Part shown: piece by piece, positions 1 through 6,342 of the stretch | Position numbering within the stretch: position 1 is the stretch's first letter | Layout of the letters: each line of letters begins with the position of its first letter | NCBI RefSeq assembly: GCF_016642265.1 | Contig: NZ_MRXX01000004.1 | Location: forward strand, 95,736 to 104,144 | Direction: 5' to 3' | Length of the DNA: 8,409 nt | Source of the DNA: Streptococcus lactarius | Lineage (GTDB): Bacteria > Bacillota > Bacilli > Lactobacillales > Streptococcaceae | Notes under the pieces: model-generated | What the model was told of the DNA's origin: nothing | Database searches by the model: none | The model's input: only the letters and a program-made list of their open reading frames with translations | Made by a program: the position numbers and the translations under genes

Positions 1-49
1 CTCGACAATCCAAAGACAAATAAGAGGCTATGACTTTTGTCCCAGCCTC
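1..49 (-). repeat. Dispersed 49-bp hairpin repeat, left copy
   Basis: Read on the minus strand, this stretch matches 8298-8346 on the plus strand at 46 of 49 positions. The unit has a GAGGCTGGGAC-AAAA-loop hairpin followed by a unique-looking tail ending in TTTGGATTGTCGAG. The two copies lie in opposite orientation at the two ends of the window, each directly behind a gene that reads outwards. This suggests a mobile or amplified intergenic unit that supplies terminators. Similar aggctgggac hairpins are, as I recall, common between streptococcal genes. The copy may extend beyond the window. Confidence 0.8.
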
Positions 50-57
50 TTATTTGT
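16..57 (-). terminator. Terminator hairpin of the S66 peptidase gene
   Basis: ACAAATAAGAGGCT (16-29) pairs perfectly with AGCCTCTTATTTGT (44-57), giving a 14-bp outer stem. The inner GAC/GTC pairs close a TTTT loop (AAAA in the minus-strand RNA), with a two-base mismatch between. The minus-strand transcript leaves the stem through a U-rich tract. The stop codon TAA (50-52) and the last two codons of the peptidase gene lie inside the stem, so the hairpin starts within the coding region. The outer AAATAA/TTATTT pairs are specific to this copy of the repeat. Confidence 0.75.
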
Positions 58-1081
58 GACAGTCAAAGCGAATGACTTGCTCCGTTGCATCTATATGGGC
101 GTGGACTCCAAAGGGAACAATCGCTCTTGGAGTTGCGTGTCCGACATTCAGATTATAGACAATTGGGGTATTGCTATCAATGATATCCAATAGTGCCTCT
201 TTATAGTCGTTATAGAAAGTTTCATCCATAGGTTTTCCGACCAAGAGTCCACTGATGACTGCGAATATGCCAGTGTCCTTCAAAGTCCGCAACATCTTTT
301 TGAAGTCGTCAGGTTCAGGCTTTTCTTGGCTTGTTTCTAGCAAGAGGATTTTTCCTTCCCAGTCTGACAAGTCAGGGAAAAGTTTGTATTTTTGGCAGAG
401 GTCTGTGCTATCTGCGTGTAGAGAGTTGTCAAAAATATCATAGAGAGACTCAAGACAACCACCGAGGATTTCTCCCTCAAACTGAGCATTGCCTTGTAAC
501 AAGTCAAAACCTGTATTTGCATGGCTGACACGAGGTGTTCCCAAAGCTTTGGGACTAAAATCAGTCCGTTCCTCATACCAAACGTCACTAGGTCGAATTT
601 CTGAGATTCTTCCCGTCTCAATCAATTCTTTGAAGTAGTGGAGGCTATATGGCAACATTTCTTTGTCTAACTCACAAATGTCTGCTAGAAAGGATTGGCC
701 GTAAAAAGTCTTGACTCCTAGTTTATGCAACATGAGATGGTTCATGGTCGTATCCGAGAAACCGAGAAAAATCTTTGGCTTGATAACCTTTTGTAGTTGG
801 TCATCTTCAAAAAGATAGGGCAATAAACGATAGGTATCGTCTCCACCGATGGCGCATAGGATCATGTCGATGCTATCATCAGAAAAGGCCTGAATCAAAT
901 CCTCTGCACGAGCTTCAGGATGTTCTTTGATAAAATCTAAGCCTTTTAGCGAATGAGGTAAAAAGATAGGATTGAGTCCGAGGTCCTTGAGACGTTGAAT
1001 ACCCAAGTCCACTTCGTGCTTGACAAAGTCTTCACCCATAGTTCCACTAGATAAACTTATAATACCAATAGTAGAAGTCAT
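50..1081 (-). CDS. S66 family serine peptidase (MccF / LD-carboxypeptidase-like)
   Basis: A 343-residue cytoplasmic protein with no signal peptide or membrane segment. Family S66 enzymes cleave L,D-peptide bonds of murein peptides (LdcA) or hydrolyse peptide-nucleotide antibiotics such as microcin C (MccF). The nucleophile motif GFSD lies at 107-110 (Ser109), preceded by the conserved AIGGDD segment (77-82). The likely catalytic Glu249 is in LLLET (246-250) and His315 in NVGHATPR (312-319), the normal order and spacing of a Ser-Glu-His triad. Length fits the family. The start is preceded by AGGAGGA (complement of 1088-1094) at good spacing. It is monocistronic, divergent from cinA, with its own promoter and terminator. 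It could be either a murein-recycling enzyme or an immunity-type hydrolase; no microcin-like genes are nearby, so the substrate is open. Confidence 0.85.
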   Translation of the reverse strand: MTSTIGIISLSSGTMGEDFVKHEVDLGIQRLKDLGLNPIFLPHSLKGLDFIKEHPEARAEDLIQAFSDDSIDMILCAIGGDDTYRLLPYLFEDDQLQKVIKPKIFLGFSDTTMNHLMLHKLGVKTFYGQSFLADICELDKEMLPYSLHYFKELIETGRISEIRPSDVWYEERTDFSPKALGTPRVSHANTGFDLLQGNAQFEGEILGGCLESLYDIFDNSLHADSTDLCQKYKLFPDLSDWEGKILLLETSQEKPEPDDFKKMLRTLKDTGIFAVISGLLVGKPMDETFYNDYKEALLDIIDSNTPIVYNLNVGHATPRAIVPFGVHAHIDATEQVIRFDCHK

Positions 1082-1111
1082 ATATTATCCTCCTAAAAAT
1101 AAATTGATGCT

Positions 1112-1120
1112 ATTGTATCA
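1112..1120 (-). promoter_or_regulatory. Extended -10 promoter for the S66 peptidase gene
   Basis: On the minus strand this reads TGATACAAT, a TGn extension followed by a TACAAT -10 hexamer. No good -35 hexamer is seen 16-18 bp upstream, as is usual for extended -10 promoters. Start of transcription would fall near 1105, giving a leader of about 24 nt with the ribosome binding site at 1088-1094. Confidence 0.6.
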
Positions 1121-1132
1121 TAAAAAATGATA
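1116..1132. promoter_or_regulatory. 6-bp inverted repeat overlapping the peptidase -10 region
   Basis: TATCAT (1116-1121) and ATGATA (1127-1132) form a perfect inverted repeat around an AAAAA spacer and overlap the upstream part of the -10 element. The position would suit a repressor operator. It is short and AT-rich, so chance is a real alternative. Confidence 0.3.
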
Positions 1133-1323
1133 GAAAAATATAAGGAGTAGCGTTAGAGATACGATTTTATGTCAATAAAGCAATAGAAAAATAACCGCTC
1201 GATGTGCTTACTTCAGAATATAGGCAAGCCCTTTTAGAAGTTGGTTACCACGTAGTTAAATCTCTTAGGAATATTGATGTAATGGTATTTTTAAGAGTTT
1301 TTACTTCATACTCTAAAAGAAAA
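1133..1323. other. Gene-free stretch with a possible gene or repeat remnant
   Basis: No intact gene is seen. On the plus strand a frame is open from 1195 to a TAA at 1381-1383. It reads plausibly at first (for example YRQALLEVGYHVVKSL from codon 1219) but has no convincing start or ribosome binding site and runs through the terminator that follows, so at most its early part is a remnant. Around 1294-1314 AGAGT and ACTCT form a small hairpin, and the TTACTTCATACTCT motif there recalls one end of streptococcal BOX-type repeats. I do not recognise a parent gene. Confidence 0.3.
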
Positions 1324-1373
1324 AGATTGAAGAAAGTTGTCCAAAATGGACTTTATCTTCAATCTGTTTTTTT
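1324..1373 (+). terminator. Strong bidirectional intrinsic terminator
   Basis: AGATTGAAG (1324-1332) pairs perfectly with CTTCAATCT (1357-1365). The stem continues with AAAG/CTTT and TCC/GGA around an AAAA-containing loop. Seven T residues (1367-1373) follow on the plus strand, and the minus strand also leaves the hairpin through TTTTTCTTTT. It insulates the cinA promoter from the left. No intact plus-strand gene ends here, which is odd. Confidence 0.8.
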
Positions 1374-1391
1374 AAATAATTAAGGAAATTG

Positions 1392-1400
1392 TGTTAAAAT
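1392..1400 (+). promoter_or_regulatory. Likely sigma-A extended -10 promoter for cinA
   Basis: TGTTAAAAT is a TGn extension plus a TAAAAT hexamer, without a recognisable -35. It lies directly behind the terminator and 12 bp ahead of the cin-box. It would give basal cinA-recA transcription outside competence. The match is only fair. Confidence 0.45.
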
Positions 1401-1411
1401 GAAATGAAAAT

Positions 1412-1419
1412 TACGAATA
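1412..1419 (+). promoter_or_regulatory. Cin-box (combox): sigma-X late-competence promoter
   Basis: TACGAATA is an exact match to the consensus recognised by the competence sigma factor ComX/SigX in streptococci. It ends 18 bp before the cinA ATG. In S. pneumoniae cinA-recA is an established late-competence operon driven from such a box upstream of cinA, so function and placement agree. Confidence 0.92.
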
Positions 1420-1427
1420 GTATAAGT

Positions 1428-1433
1428 GGGAGG
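1428..1433 (+). promoter_or_regulatory. Ribosome binding site fixing the cinA start
   Basis: GGGAGG lies 4 nt before ATG 1438. The alternative in-frame GTG at 1426 overlaps this site and has no purine-rich site of its own upstream, so 1438 is the start. Confidence 0.8.
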
Positions 1434-1437
1434 CACC

Positions 1438-2706
1438 ATGAAGGCGGAAATTATTGCAGTTGGAACAGAAATTCTAACAGGACAAATTGTCAATACCAAT
1501 GCCCAATTCTTGTCTGAGAAATTAGCTAGTTTAGGGATTGATGTCTATTATCATGTGGCGGTAGGAGACAACGAAGGTCGTCTTTTAGCCACTATTGAAA
1601 CAGCTTCAAAACGCAGCGATTTGGTGATTTTATGCGGTGGACTTGGTCCAACAGAGGATGATTTGACCAAGCAAACCCTTGCTAAGTTTTTAGGGGAAGA
1701 ACTGGTTTTTGATCCGACAGCACTTGCCAAACTCGACACCTTCTTTGCCAGTCGCCCAGATTATGTCCGGACACCCAATAATGAGCGACAAGCACAAATG
1801 ATCGCCGGATCAATCCCCCTTCAAAACCGTACAGGTCTCGCGGTTGGAGGTTTGATTGAAGTCGACGGAGTGACCTATGTCGTTCTACCTGGTCCACCAA
1901 GTGAATTAAAACCAATGGTCAATGAACAATTGGTGCCTCATTTAACAACAGGGGAGCAGCTCTTTTCTAGAGTTTTGCGCTTCTTTGGGATTGGGGAAAG
2001 CCAGCTAGTTACGATCCTAGCCGATATCATTGAAGAACAGAGTGATCCAACAGTGGCTCCTTATGCCAAGACGGGAGAAGTGACCTTGCGTCTGTCTACA
2101 AAGGCGAAAGATCAGGCAGAAGCGGAAGCTAAGCTCGATGTCTTAGAAAAGGAGATCTTATCACGCCACACTCTGGATCATCAACCCTTGCAAGAGTTGT
2201 TTTACGGTTATGGAGATGACAATTCGATGGCCAAGGTTGCCTTTGATCTCTTGAAACAGACTGGAAAGACTATTACAGCTGCAGAAAGCCTGACGGCTGG
2301 CCTCTTCCAAGCAACTCTGGCAGATTTTTCAGGGGCGTCCAGCATCTTCGCGGGTGGTTTTGTCACCTATAGTTTGGAAGAAAAAAGTAAGATGTTGTCT
2401 ATTCCAGCTCAAGAGTTGGAGCAACATGGAGTGGTGTCTCATTTTACAGCCCAAGCCATGGCGTCACAGGCCCGTAAGTTAACAGGATCCGATTATGGTG
2501 TTAGCCTGACCGGAGTTGCGGGACCAGATAGCCTAGAAGAGCATCCGGCAGGGACCGTCTTTATCGGACTTGCGACTCCAAGTGGAGTGGATAGTGTCCA
2601 AGTCAATATCGCCGGACGTAGCCGGGCGGATGTCCGCGAAATTGCAGTCCTTCATGCCTTTAATTTGGTGCGCTTGGCTGTATTAAATGGTGAAAATTTG
2701 GTATAA
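1438..2706 (+). CDS. cinA: Competence-induced protein CinA
   Basis: A 422-residue, two-domain protein of the usual streptococcal length. The N-terminal domain (about 1-170) is of the molybdopterin-binding/COG1058 type and shows GGLGPTEDD (67-75) and LPGPPSEL (150-157). The C-terminal CinA/PncC-type domain (about 260-415) shows AAESLTAG (281-288) and TGVAGP (358-363); relatives deamidate nicotinamide mononucleotide and related pyridine nucleotides. In pneumococcus CinA is induced in competence and has been linked to bringing RecA to the membrane. The start at ATG 1438 is supported by GGGAGG and by the family's [16 protein letters not shown]-terminus. It is the first gene of the competence transcript with recA 119 bp downstream. 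Its stop codon is embedded in the recA -10 element. Confidence 0.96.
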   Translation: MKAEIIAVGTEILTGQIVNTNAQFLSEKLASLGIDVYYHVAVGDNEGRLLATIETASKRSDLVILCGGLGPTEDDLTKQTLAKFLGEELVFDPTALAKLDTFFASRPDYVRTPNNERQAQMIAGSIPLQNRTGLAVGGLIEVDGVTYVVLPGPPSELKPMVNEQLVPHLTTGEQLFSRVLRFFGIGESQLVTILADIIEEQSDPTVAPYAKTGEVTLRLSTKAKDQAEAEAKLDVLEKEILSRHTLDHQPLQELFYGYGDDNSMAKVAFDLLKQTGKTITAAESLTAGLFQATLADFSGASSIFAGGFVTYSLEEKSKMLSIPAQELEQHGVVSHFTAQAMASQARKLTGSDYGVSLTGVAGPDSLEEHPAGTVFIGLATPSGVDSVQVNIAGRSRADVREIAVLHAFNLVRLAVLNGENLV

Positions 2707-2707
2707 T
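2699..2707 (+). promoter_or_regulatory. Extended -10 promoter for recA inside the cinA end
   Basis: TGGTATAAT is a perfect TGn plus TATAAT element, overlapping the last codon and stop codon (2704-2706) of cinA. No strong -35 is present at 17 bp (TGTATT). It would allow recA transcription independent of cinA and of competence, with a leader of roughly 112 nt. Confidence 0.7.
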
Positions 2708-2744
2708 GAAGCTTGTGCTAAATGAAGAATGATTCTACAAATGG

Positions 2745-2802
2745 ACAGGAAATGAGCCTTTCAAATGACGGAAATCGTTGGTGAGTGGAGTGCATTTCCT
2801 GT
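2745..2802 (+). promoter_or_regulatory. Structured recA leader (10-bp long-range stem)
   Basis: ACAGGAAATG (2745-2754) is perfectly complementary to CATTTCCTGT (2793-2802) across 38 nt. Inside, ACG/CGT (2768-2770 with 2776-2778) can form a weak hairpin. GGAAAT at 2770-2775 could compete for ATTTCC at 2794-2799, so two foldings are possible. The ribosome binding site (AGGAGA, 2815-2820) lies outside the stem. No terminator run is seen, so any effect would be on stability or translation. Function is unknown. Confidence 0.45.
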
Positions 2803-2825
2803 ATAGTAAAAAATAGGAGAAAAGA

Positions 2826-3971
2826 ATGGCGAAAAAACAGAAAAAATTAGATGAGATCTCTAAGAAATTTGGAGATGAGCGTGAAAAAGCGCTCAATGAT
2901 GCCCTGAAGTTGATCGAAAAAGACTTTGGTAAAGGATCCATCATGCGTTTGGGCGAACGCGCGGAACAAAAAGTACAAGTGATGAGCTCTGGTTCATTGG
3001 CGCTTGATATTGCCTTGGGTGCTGGGGGCTATCCAAAAGGTCGGATCATCGAAATCTATGGTCCAGAATCATCTGGTAAAACTACCGTTGCCCTCCATGC
3101 AGTAGCGCAAGCACAGAAAGAAGGAGGTATTGCTGCCTTTATCGATGCTGAGCACGCTTTGGATCCATCTTATGCAGCAGCTCTTGGGGTCAATATTGAT
3201 GAACTCCTCTTGTCTCAACCAGACTCAGGGGAACAAGGACTTGAAATTGCTGGTAAATTGATCGACTCAGGTGCCGTTGATTTGGTGGTTGTCGACTCTG
3301 TCGCGGCCTTGGTACCTCGTGCGGAAATTGATGGTGATATCGGAGATAGCCACGTTGGTTTGCAAGCGCGGATGATGAGCCAAGCTATGCGCAAACTTGG
3401 AGCTTCCATCAATAAAACCAAGACCATTGCCATCTTTATCAACCAATTACGTGAAAAAGTAGGGATCATGTTTGGGAACCCTGAAACAACACCTGGTGGC
3501 CGTGCCCTTAAATTCTACGCTTCTGTTCGTTTAGATGTTCGTGGAAATACCCAAATTAAGGGAACTGGGGACCAAAAAGATACCAATGTCGGTAAGGAAA
3601 CTAAGATCAAGGTTGTAAAGAATAAGGTGGCTCCACCCTTCAAAGAAGCCATGGTTGAAATCATGTACGGGGAAGGAATTTCACGTACCGGCGAATTGCT
3701 GAAAATTGCGACAGACCTCGATTTGATCCAAAAAGCTGGTGCTTGGTATTCTTACAATGGCGAAAAAATTGGTCAAGGATCTGAAAATGCTAAGAAATTC
3801 TTAGCTGACCACCCAGAAATTTTTGACGAAATCGACCACAAGGTTCGGGTTCATTTTGGGTTGATCGAAGAAGACGAAACAGTGAAACCCCTTGATAAAA
3901 CTGAAGAAGAAGTTCCTCTTGCAGAAGAAGTAACACTAGATTTAGATGATGCGATTGAAATTGAAGATTAA
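2826..3971 (+). CDS. recA: Recombinase RecA
   Basis: A 381-residue cytoplasmic DNA-dependent ATPase that forms filaments on single-stranded DNA and drives strand exchange in repair and transformation. Walker A is GPESSGKT at 79-86, the catalytic glutamate lies in DAEHALD (Glu109), Walker B is LVVVDS at 153-158, and the DNA-binding loop region with [13 protein letters not shown] spans about 209-230. The C-terminal tail from about 348 is very acidic, as in other RecA proteins, and somewhat long. ATG 2826 follows AGGAGA at 6-nt spacing. It is transcribed with cinA during competence and from its own promoter otherwise. spx follows; dinF, next in pneumococcus, is absent here. No convincing terminator is visible behind it. 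Confidence 0.99.
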   Translation: MAKKQKKLDEISKKFGDEREKALNDALKLIEKDFGKGSIMRLGERAEQKVQVMSSGSLALDIALGAGGYPKGRIIEIYGPESSGKTTVALHAVAQAQKEGGIAAFIDAEHALDPSYAAALGVNIDELLLSQPDSGEQGLEIAGKLIDSGAVDLVVVDSVAALVPRAEIDGDIGDSHVGLQARMMSQAMRKLGASINKTKTIAIFINQLREKVGIMFGNPETTPGGRALKFYASVRLDVRGNTQIKGTGDQKDTNVGKETKIKVVKNKVAPPFKEAMVEIMYGEGISRTGELLKIATDLDLIQKAGAWYSYNGEKIGQGSENAKKFLADHPEIFDEIDHKVRVHFGLIEEDETVKPLDKTEEEVPLAEEVTLDLDDAIEIED

Positions 3972-4008
3972 TTTTTTTCAAAATAGGTCGCTAGACTGAT
4001 GGTTTTTG

Positions 4009-4017
4009 TGTTATAAT
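4009..4017 (+). promoter_or_regulatory. Extended -10 promoter for spx
   Basis: TGTTATAAT is a TGn extension plus a perfect TATAAT. There is no clear -35 at 17 bp. Transcription would start near 4024, giving a leader of about 35 nt. Confidence 0.7.
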
Positions 4018-4022
4018 TTAAT

Positions 4023-4038
4023 ACGATAGTAATATCGT
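4023..4038 (+). promoter_or_regulatory. Inverted repeat at the predicted spx transcription start
   Basis: ACGATA (4023-4028) and TATCGT (4033-4038) form a perfect 6-bp inverted repeat around GTAA. It covers the predicted +1 to +15 region, so it could be an operator or a 5' end hairpin protecting the mRNA. No known regulator site is recognised. Confidence 0.4.
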
Positions 4039-4058
4039 GTAGCGAAAGGAGTGCATGC

Positions 4059-4457
4059 ATGATTAAAATTTATACAGTGTCAAGTTGTACTAGCTGTAAG
4101 AAAGCAAAGACTTGGCTCAACGCTCATCAGCTAACTTATAAAGAACAAAACCTCGGTAAGGAAGGGATCACCAAAGAAGAGTTATTGGATATCCTTACAA
4201 AGACTGAAAATGGAGTGGCAAGTATTGTCTCTTCAAAAAATCGTTACGCTAAAAATCTAGGAGTGGATATCGAAGACTTAAGTGTCAATGAAGTGATCGA
4301 TATTATTATGGAAACACCTCGTATCCTTAAAAGTCCGATCTTGGTAGACGATAAACGCCTCCAAGTGGGTTACAAAGAAGACGATATTCGTGCTTTCTTA
4401 CCACGCTCCGTTCGAAATGTAGAAAATGCAGAAGCACGGATGCGTGCAGCCCTTTAA
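4059..4457 (+). CDS. spx: Spx family transcriptional regulator (SpxA2/SpxB by position)
   Basis: A 132-residue ArsC-like regulator that binds the RNA polymerase alpha subunit C-terminal domain and redirects transcription under thiol and cell-wall stress; it is normally controlled by ClpXP proteolysis. The redox switch CxxC is present at Cys10-Cys13 (SCTSC) and Gly52, needed for alpha binding in B. subtilis Spx, is conserved in TENGVAS. RILKSPILVDD (about 88-98) is the typical ArsC-fold segment. The ribosome binding site AAAGGAG (4045-4051) lies 7 nt before ATG 4059. Streptococci usually carry two paralogues; the one next to recA in S. mutans is SpxB/SpxA2, so this is probably the same one. 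No terminator separates it from recA, so competence read-through is possible. Confidence 0.93.
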   Translation: MIKIYTVSSCTSCKKAKTWLNAHQLTYKEQNLGKEGITKEELLDILTKTENGVASIVSSKNRYAKNLGVDIEDLSVNEVIDIIMETPRILKSPILVDDKRLQVGYKEDDIRAFLPRSVRNVENAEARMRAAL

Positions 4458-4464
4458 AGCGATG

Positions 4465-4498
4465 AAAAATCAGGAACAGCTTGTTTCTGATTTTTTTT
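4465..4498 (+). terminator. Intrinsic terminator after spx
   Basis: AAAAATCAGGAACA (4465-4478) pairs with TGTTTCTGATTTTT (4482-4495), 14 bp with one G-U pair and a 3-nt loop. Eight T residues (4491-4498) end it. It is the first clear terminator after cinA-recA-spx. Confidence 0.9.
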
Positions 4499-4514
4499 AT
4501 CTTAAAAAATAGTG

Positions 4515-4543
4515 ATGGTGTGCTATTTCGGACACCATTTTTT
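4515..4543 (+). terminator. Second terminator-like hairpin
   Basis: ATGGTGT (4515-4521) pairs perfectly with ACACCAT (4532-4538), followed by TTTTTT (4538-4543). It stands 17 bp behind the spx terminator and just ahead of the next promoter, so it may back up termination. Confidence 0.6.
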
Positions 4544-4551
4544 AAAATCTA

Positions 4552-4560
4552 TGATACAAT
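4552..4560 (+). promoter_or_regulatory. Extended -10 promoter for the DUF1307-like lipoprotein gene
   Basis: TGATACAAT is a TGn extension plus TACAAT, the same sequence as the promoter of the S66 peptidase gene. CGGACA at 4529-4534 is a poor -35 at 20 bp. The predicted leader is about 28 nt. Confidence 0.6.
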
Positions 4561-4594
4561 ATTTGAGAAAACAATAACTAGTAAGGAACGAAGC

Positions 4595-5191
4595 ATGAAA
4601 AGAAATCTCCTTTTATTGGGTGCACTTGCCTTGTTTTTGACAGCTTGTAGCCCCAAAAAACAAGTGAAAATACCAAGTTCAAGTGAGCAAAACTCGATCA
4701 AAGCGAAAGCTGAACAATTGCAAAAGGACAACAAAAGTATTTTGCAAAAAGCCGAAGACAACCAAGTGGTGACAAGAACTTTTGTCTTTCCAAAAGATGA
4801 TAAAGGGACCCAACAAACCCAAATTGTGACCTATGTGGGGAACACCTTTAAAAAGTTGCAGACCATCAATGTGACAGCGACCGATGAGGAGTTGAAAAAA
4901 GGAATTCAGCAAGTCGGTCTAGAGGAAGCGCAAAACCAATTAAGGGACTCTTTTAACAAGGACGATGCCTTTAAGGAGGCCTTGACAGTTCCTGGTTTCA
5001 CGGCTGATTTGACCCTAGAGAATGAGAATGAGTACAAGGTCACCATCACCTATGATTTTGAAGCGATGGATGTCAAGAAGGCGGAAGGGATGACTTACTT
5101 CAAAAACAATCACTTACCAGAGTTGTTGAAATTGACACCAAGCCAATTTGCAGAAAATCTCATCCATGCTGGGGCAAGTGAGCAAAAATAA
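4595..5191 (+). CDS. Lipoprotein, YehR/DUF1307-like
   Basis: A 198-residue exported lipoprotein. The signal peptide MKRNLLLLGALALFLTAC carries a lipobox LTAC with the modified Cys18. After a Lys/Ser-rich spacer comes a charged helix (about 31-57), then a domain (about 58-165) with TRTFVF, QTQIVTYVGN and the YKVTITYDF strand. This pattern resembles the YehR/DUF1307 lipoproteins, whose function is not known; the match is from memory of the family pattern. The start is ATG 4595 with AAGGA at 4583-4587. The same frame is open further upstream, but that part lies in the spx terminator. Terminators on the left and a new promoter on the right make it monocistronic, though no clear terminator follows it. 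A gene of this kind also sits beside this cluster in pneumococcus, as I recall. Confidence 0.8.
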   Translation: MKRNLLLLGALALFLTACSPKKQVKIPSSSEQNSIKAKAEQLQKDNKSILQKAEDNQVVTRTFVFPKDDKGTQQTQIVTYVGNTFKKLQTINVTATDEELKKGIQQVGLEEAQNQLRDSFNKDDAFKEALTVPGFTADLTLENENEYKVTITYDFEAMDVKKAEGMTYFKNNHLPELLKLTPSQFAENLIHAGASEQK

Positions 5192-5246
5192 TTTGAAAAT
5201 GATCGCCAAATAGCCTGAAAAAGCTGTAAAATCAAGGACTTGCCCA

Positions 5247-5275
5247 TTGTGAAAAGGCTTTGAATATGGTATAAT
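5247..5275 (+). promoter_or_regulatory. Promoter of the ireB-ruvX-DUF1292 operon
   Basis: TTGTGA (5247-5252) as -35, a 17-bp spacer, and TATAAT (5270-5275) with a TGG extension (5267-5269). This is one of the best sigma-A promoters in the window. Start of transcription is expected near 5282. Confidence 0.85.
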
Positions 5276-5305
5276 AGTGGTATTGTAAAGAAAGAGGGTG
5301 TTCTT

Positions 5306-5572
5306 GTGGGATTTACAGATGAAACCGTACGTTTTAATCTTGATGATTCAAATCGTAAAGAAATTAGCGAAACTTTAAAGGATGTCTATTTGTCACTGGA
5401 TGAAAAAGGCTACAATCCAATTAATCAAATCGTAGGATACGTACTCAGTGGGGATCCTGCCTATGTACCTCGTTATAATAATGCACGGAACCAAATTCGG
5501 AAGTATGAACGAGATGAGATCGTAGAAGAATTGGTACGTTATTATTTGAAAGGGCAAGGAATAGACCTCTAA
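5306..5572 (+). CDS. ireB: IreB family regulatory phosphoprotein (UPF0297)
   Basis: An 88-residue cytoplasmic protein almost identical in pattern to streptococcal UPF0297 members, including [20 protein letters not shown] in the middle. In Enterococcus faecalis IreB is a small dimer phosphorylated by the PASTA kinase IreK on N-terminal threonines and dampens cephalosporin resistance. Thr4 and Thr7 are present here in [10 protein letters not shown], so control by the streptococcal kinase StkP/PknB is plausible. The start is GTG 5306, supported by GAGGG at 5294-5298 with 7-nt spacing and by the conserved MGFT start. Its stop codon overlaps the ruvX ATG by one base (TAATG), indicating translational coupling. 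Confidence 0.93.
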   Translation: MGFTDETVRFNLDDSNRKEISETLKDVYLSLDEKGYNPINQIVGYVLSGDPAYVPRYNNARNQIRKYERDEIVEELVRYYLKGQGIDL

Positions 5573-5991
5573 TGAGAATTATGGGATTGGATGTTGGCTC
5601 AAAGACCGTTGGGGTTGCTGTGAGTGATCCTCTCGGTTTTACAGCTCAAGGTCTTGAAATCATCCAAATCGATGAAGATAAAAAAGAATTCGGTTTGGAG
5701 CGCTTAGCCGAATTAGTAGCTCAATACAAGGTAGACCGTTTTGTGGTTGGCTTACCAAAAAACATGAACAACACCAGCGGACCGCGTGTGGAAGCCAGTC
5801 AGGCTTATGGCACGATGATTGCTGAAAAGTTTGGATTGCCAGTGGAGTACCAAGACGAACGCCTGACAACTGTCGCTGCAGAGCGGATGTTGATTGAGCA
5901 AGCAGATGTCAGTCGTAGCAAACGCAAAAAAGTCATTGATAAGTTGGCTGCCCAGCTTATTTTACAAAATTATTTAGATCGCAATTTTTAG
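5572..5991 (+). CDS. ruvX: RuvX/YqgF family pre-16S rRNA nuclease / Holliday junction resolvase-like
   Basis: A 139-residue RNase H-fold protein of normal length. Members mature the 5' end of 16S rRNA in E. coli (YqgF) and have been proposed as Holliday junction resolvases. The acidic active site is complete: Asp7 in [13 protein letters not shown], Glu96 in YQDERLTT (93-100), and Asp123 in VIDKLAAQ (121-128). GLPKNMNN (60-67) is the other family signature. ATG 5572 overlaps the ireB stop; AAGGA at 5556-5560 lies inside ireB. It is the middle gene of a widely conserved ireB-ruvX-DUF1292 operon. Confidence 0.93.
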   Translation: MRIMGLDVGSKTVGVAVSDPLGFTAQGLEIIQIDEDKKEFGLERLAELVAQYKVDRFVVGLPKNMNNTSGPRVEASQAYGTMIAEKFGLPVEYQDERLTTVAAERMLIEQADVSRSKRKKVIDKLAAQLILQNYLDRNF

Positions 5992-6013
5992 AAAGAAAAT
6001 GAGGAAGAATAGT

Positions 6014-6319
6014 ATGGCACATGATCACAACCACGACCATGAAGAACGTGAATTAATCACATTGGTGGATGAACAAGGAAATGAAACCTTGTTTGAAATT
6101 CTTTTGACCATTGATGGTAAAGAAGAATTTGGGAAAAACTATGTTCTTTTGATCCCTGCAAATGCAGAAGAAGATGAAAACGGTGAAGTTGAAATCCAAG
6201 CTTATTCATTTACAGAAAACGAAGACGGCACAGAAGGCGACCTTCAACCAATCCCAGAAGACTCAGATGCAGAATGGGACATGATCGAAGAAGTCTTCAA
6301 CAGCTTTATGGAGGAGTAA
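6014..6319 (+). CDS. DUF1292 (UPF0473) family protein
   Basis: A 101-residue, strongly acidic cytoplasmic protein of unknown function. It opens with a His-rich stretch (HDHNHDH, 3-9), followed by the conserved [20 protein letters not shown] segment (13-32) and a Glu-rich C-terminus ending FNSFMEE. The His cluster could bind metal, but this is inference. ATG 6014 is chosen over ATG 5999 because AGGAAG (6002-6007) lies between them at good spacing, and because family members begin [12 protein letters not shown]. It is last in the operon, 22 bp after ruvX; its stop codon is part of the terminator stem. Confidence 0.9.
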   Translation: MAHDHNHDHEERELITLVDEQGNETLFEILLTIDGKEEFGKNYVLLIPANAEEDENGEVEIQAYSFTENEDGTEGDLQPIPEDSDAEWDMIEEVFNSFMEE

Positions 6320-6340
6320 AAACGTCCGGGGGACGTTTTT
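6318..6340 (+). terminator. Terminator of the ireB operon
   Basis: AAAAACGTCC (6318-6327) and GGACGTTTTT (6331-6340) pair perfectly over 10 bp around a GGG loop, with the T run in the 3' arm. The stem begins inside the TAA stop codon of the DUF1292 gene. A complementary A run makes it usable in both directions. Confidence 0.85.
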
Positions 6341-6342
6341 AG

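Noticed and set aside
1426..1437. GTG at 1426 as an upstream start of cinA (four extra residues)
   Set aside because: It overlaps the GGGAGG ribosome binding site and has none of its own; the family begins at the MKAEIIAVG methionine.
4022..4029. TACGATAG as a possible second cin-box before spx
   Set aside because: It lacks the CGAATA core and is explained better as half of the ACGATA/TATCGT palindrome.
4385..4392. CACGAATA on the minus strand, a near match to the cin-box
   Set aside because: One mismatch at a conserved position, inside the spx coding region, and no minus-strand gene follows.
4481..4594. Longer version of the DUF1307-like lipoprotein starting with a TTG at 4481
   Set aside because: The extension lies in the spx terminator, the second hairpin and the promoter, and it would bury the signal peptide inside the protein.
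5192..5246. Terminator after the DUF1307-like lipoprotein gene
   Set aside because: Only a 5-bp AAAGC/GCTTT pairing across a long loop and no T run were found.
5999..6013. ATG 5999 as start of the DUF1292 gene
   Set aside because: The AGGAAG ribosome binding site falls inside this extension and points to ATG 6014.
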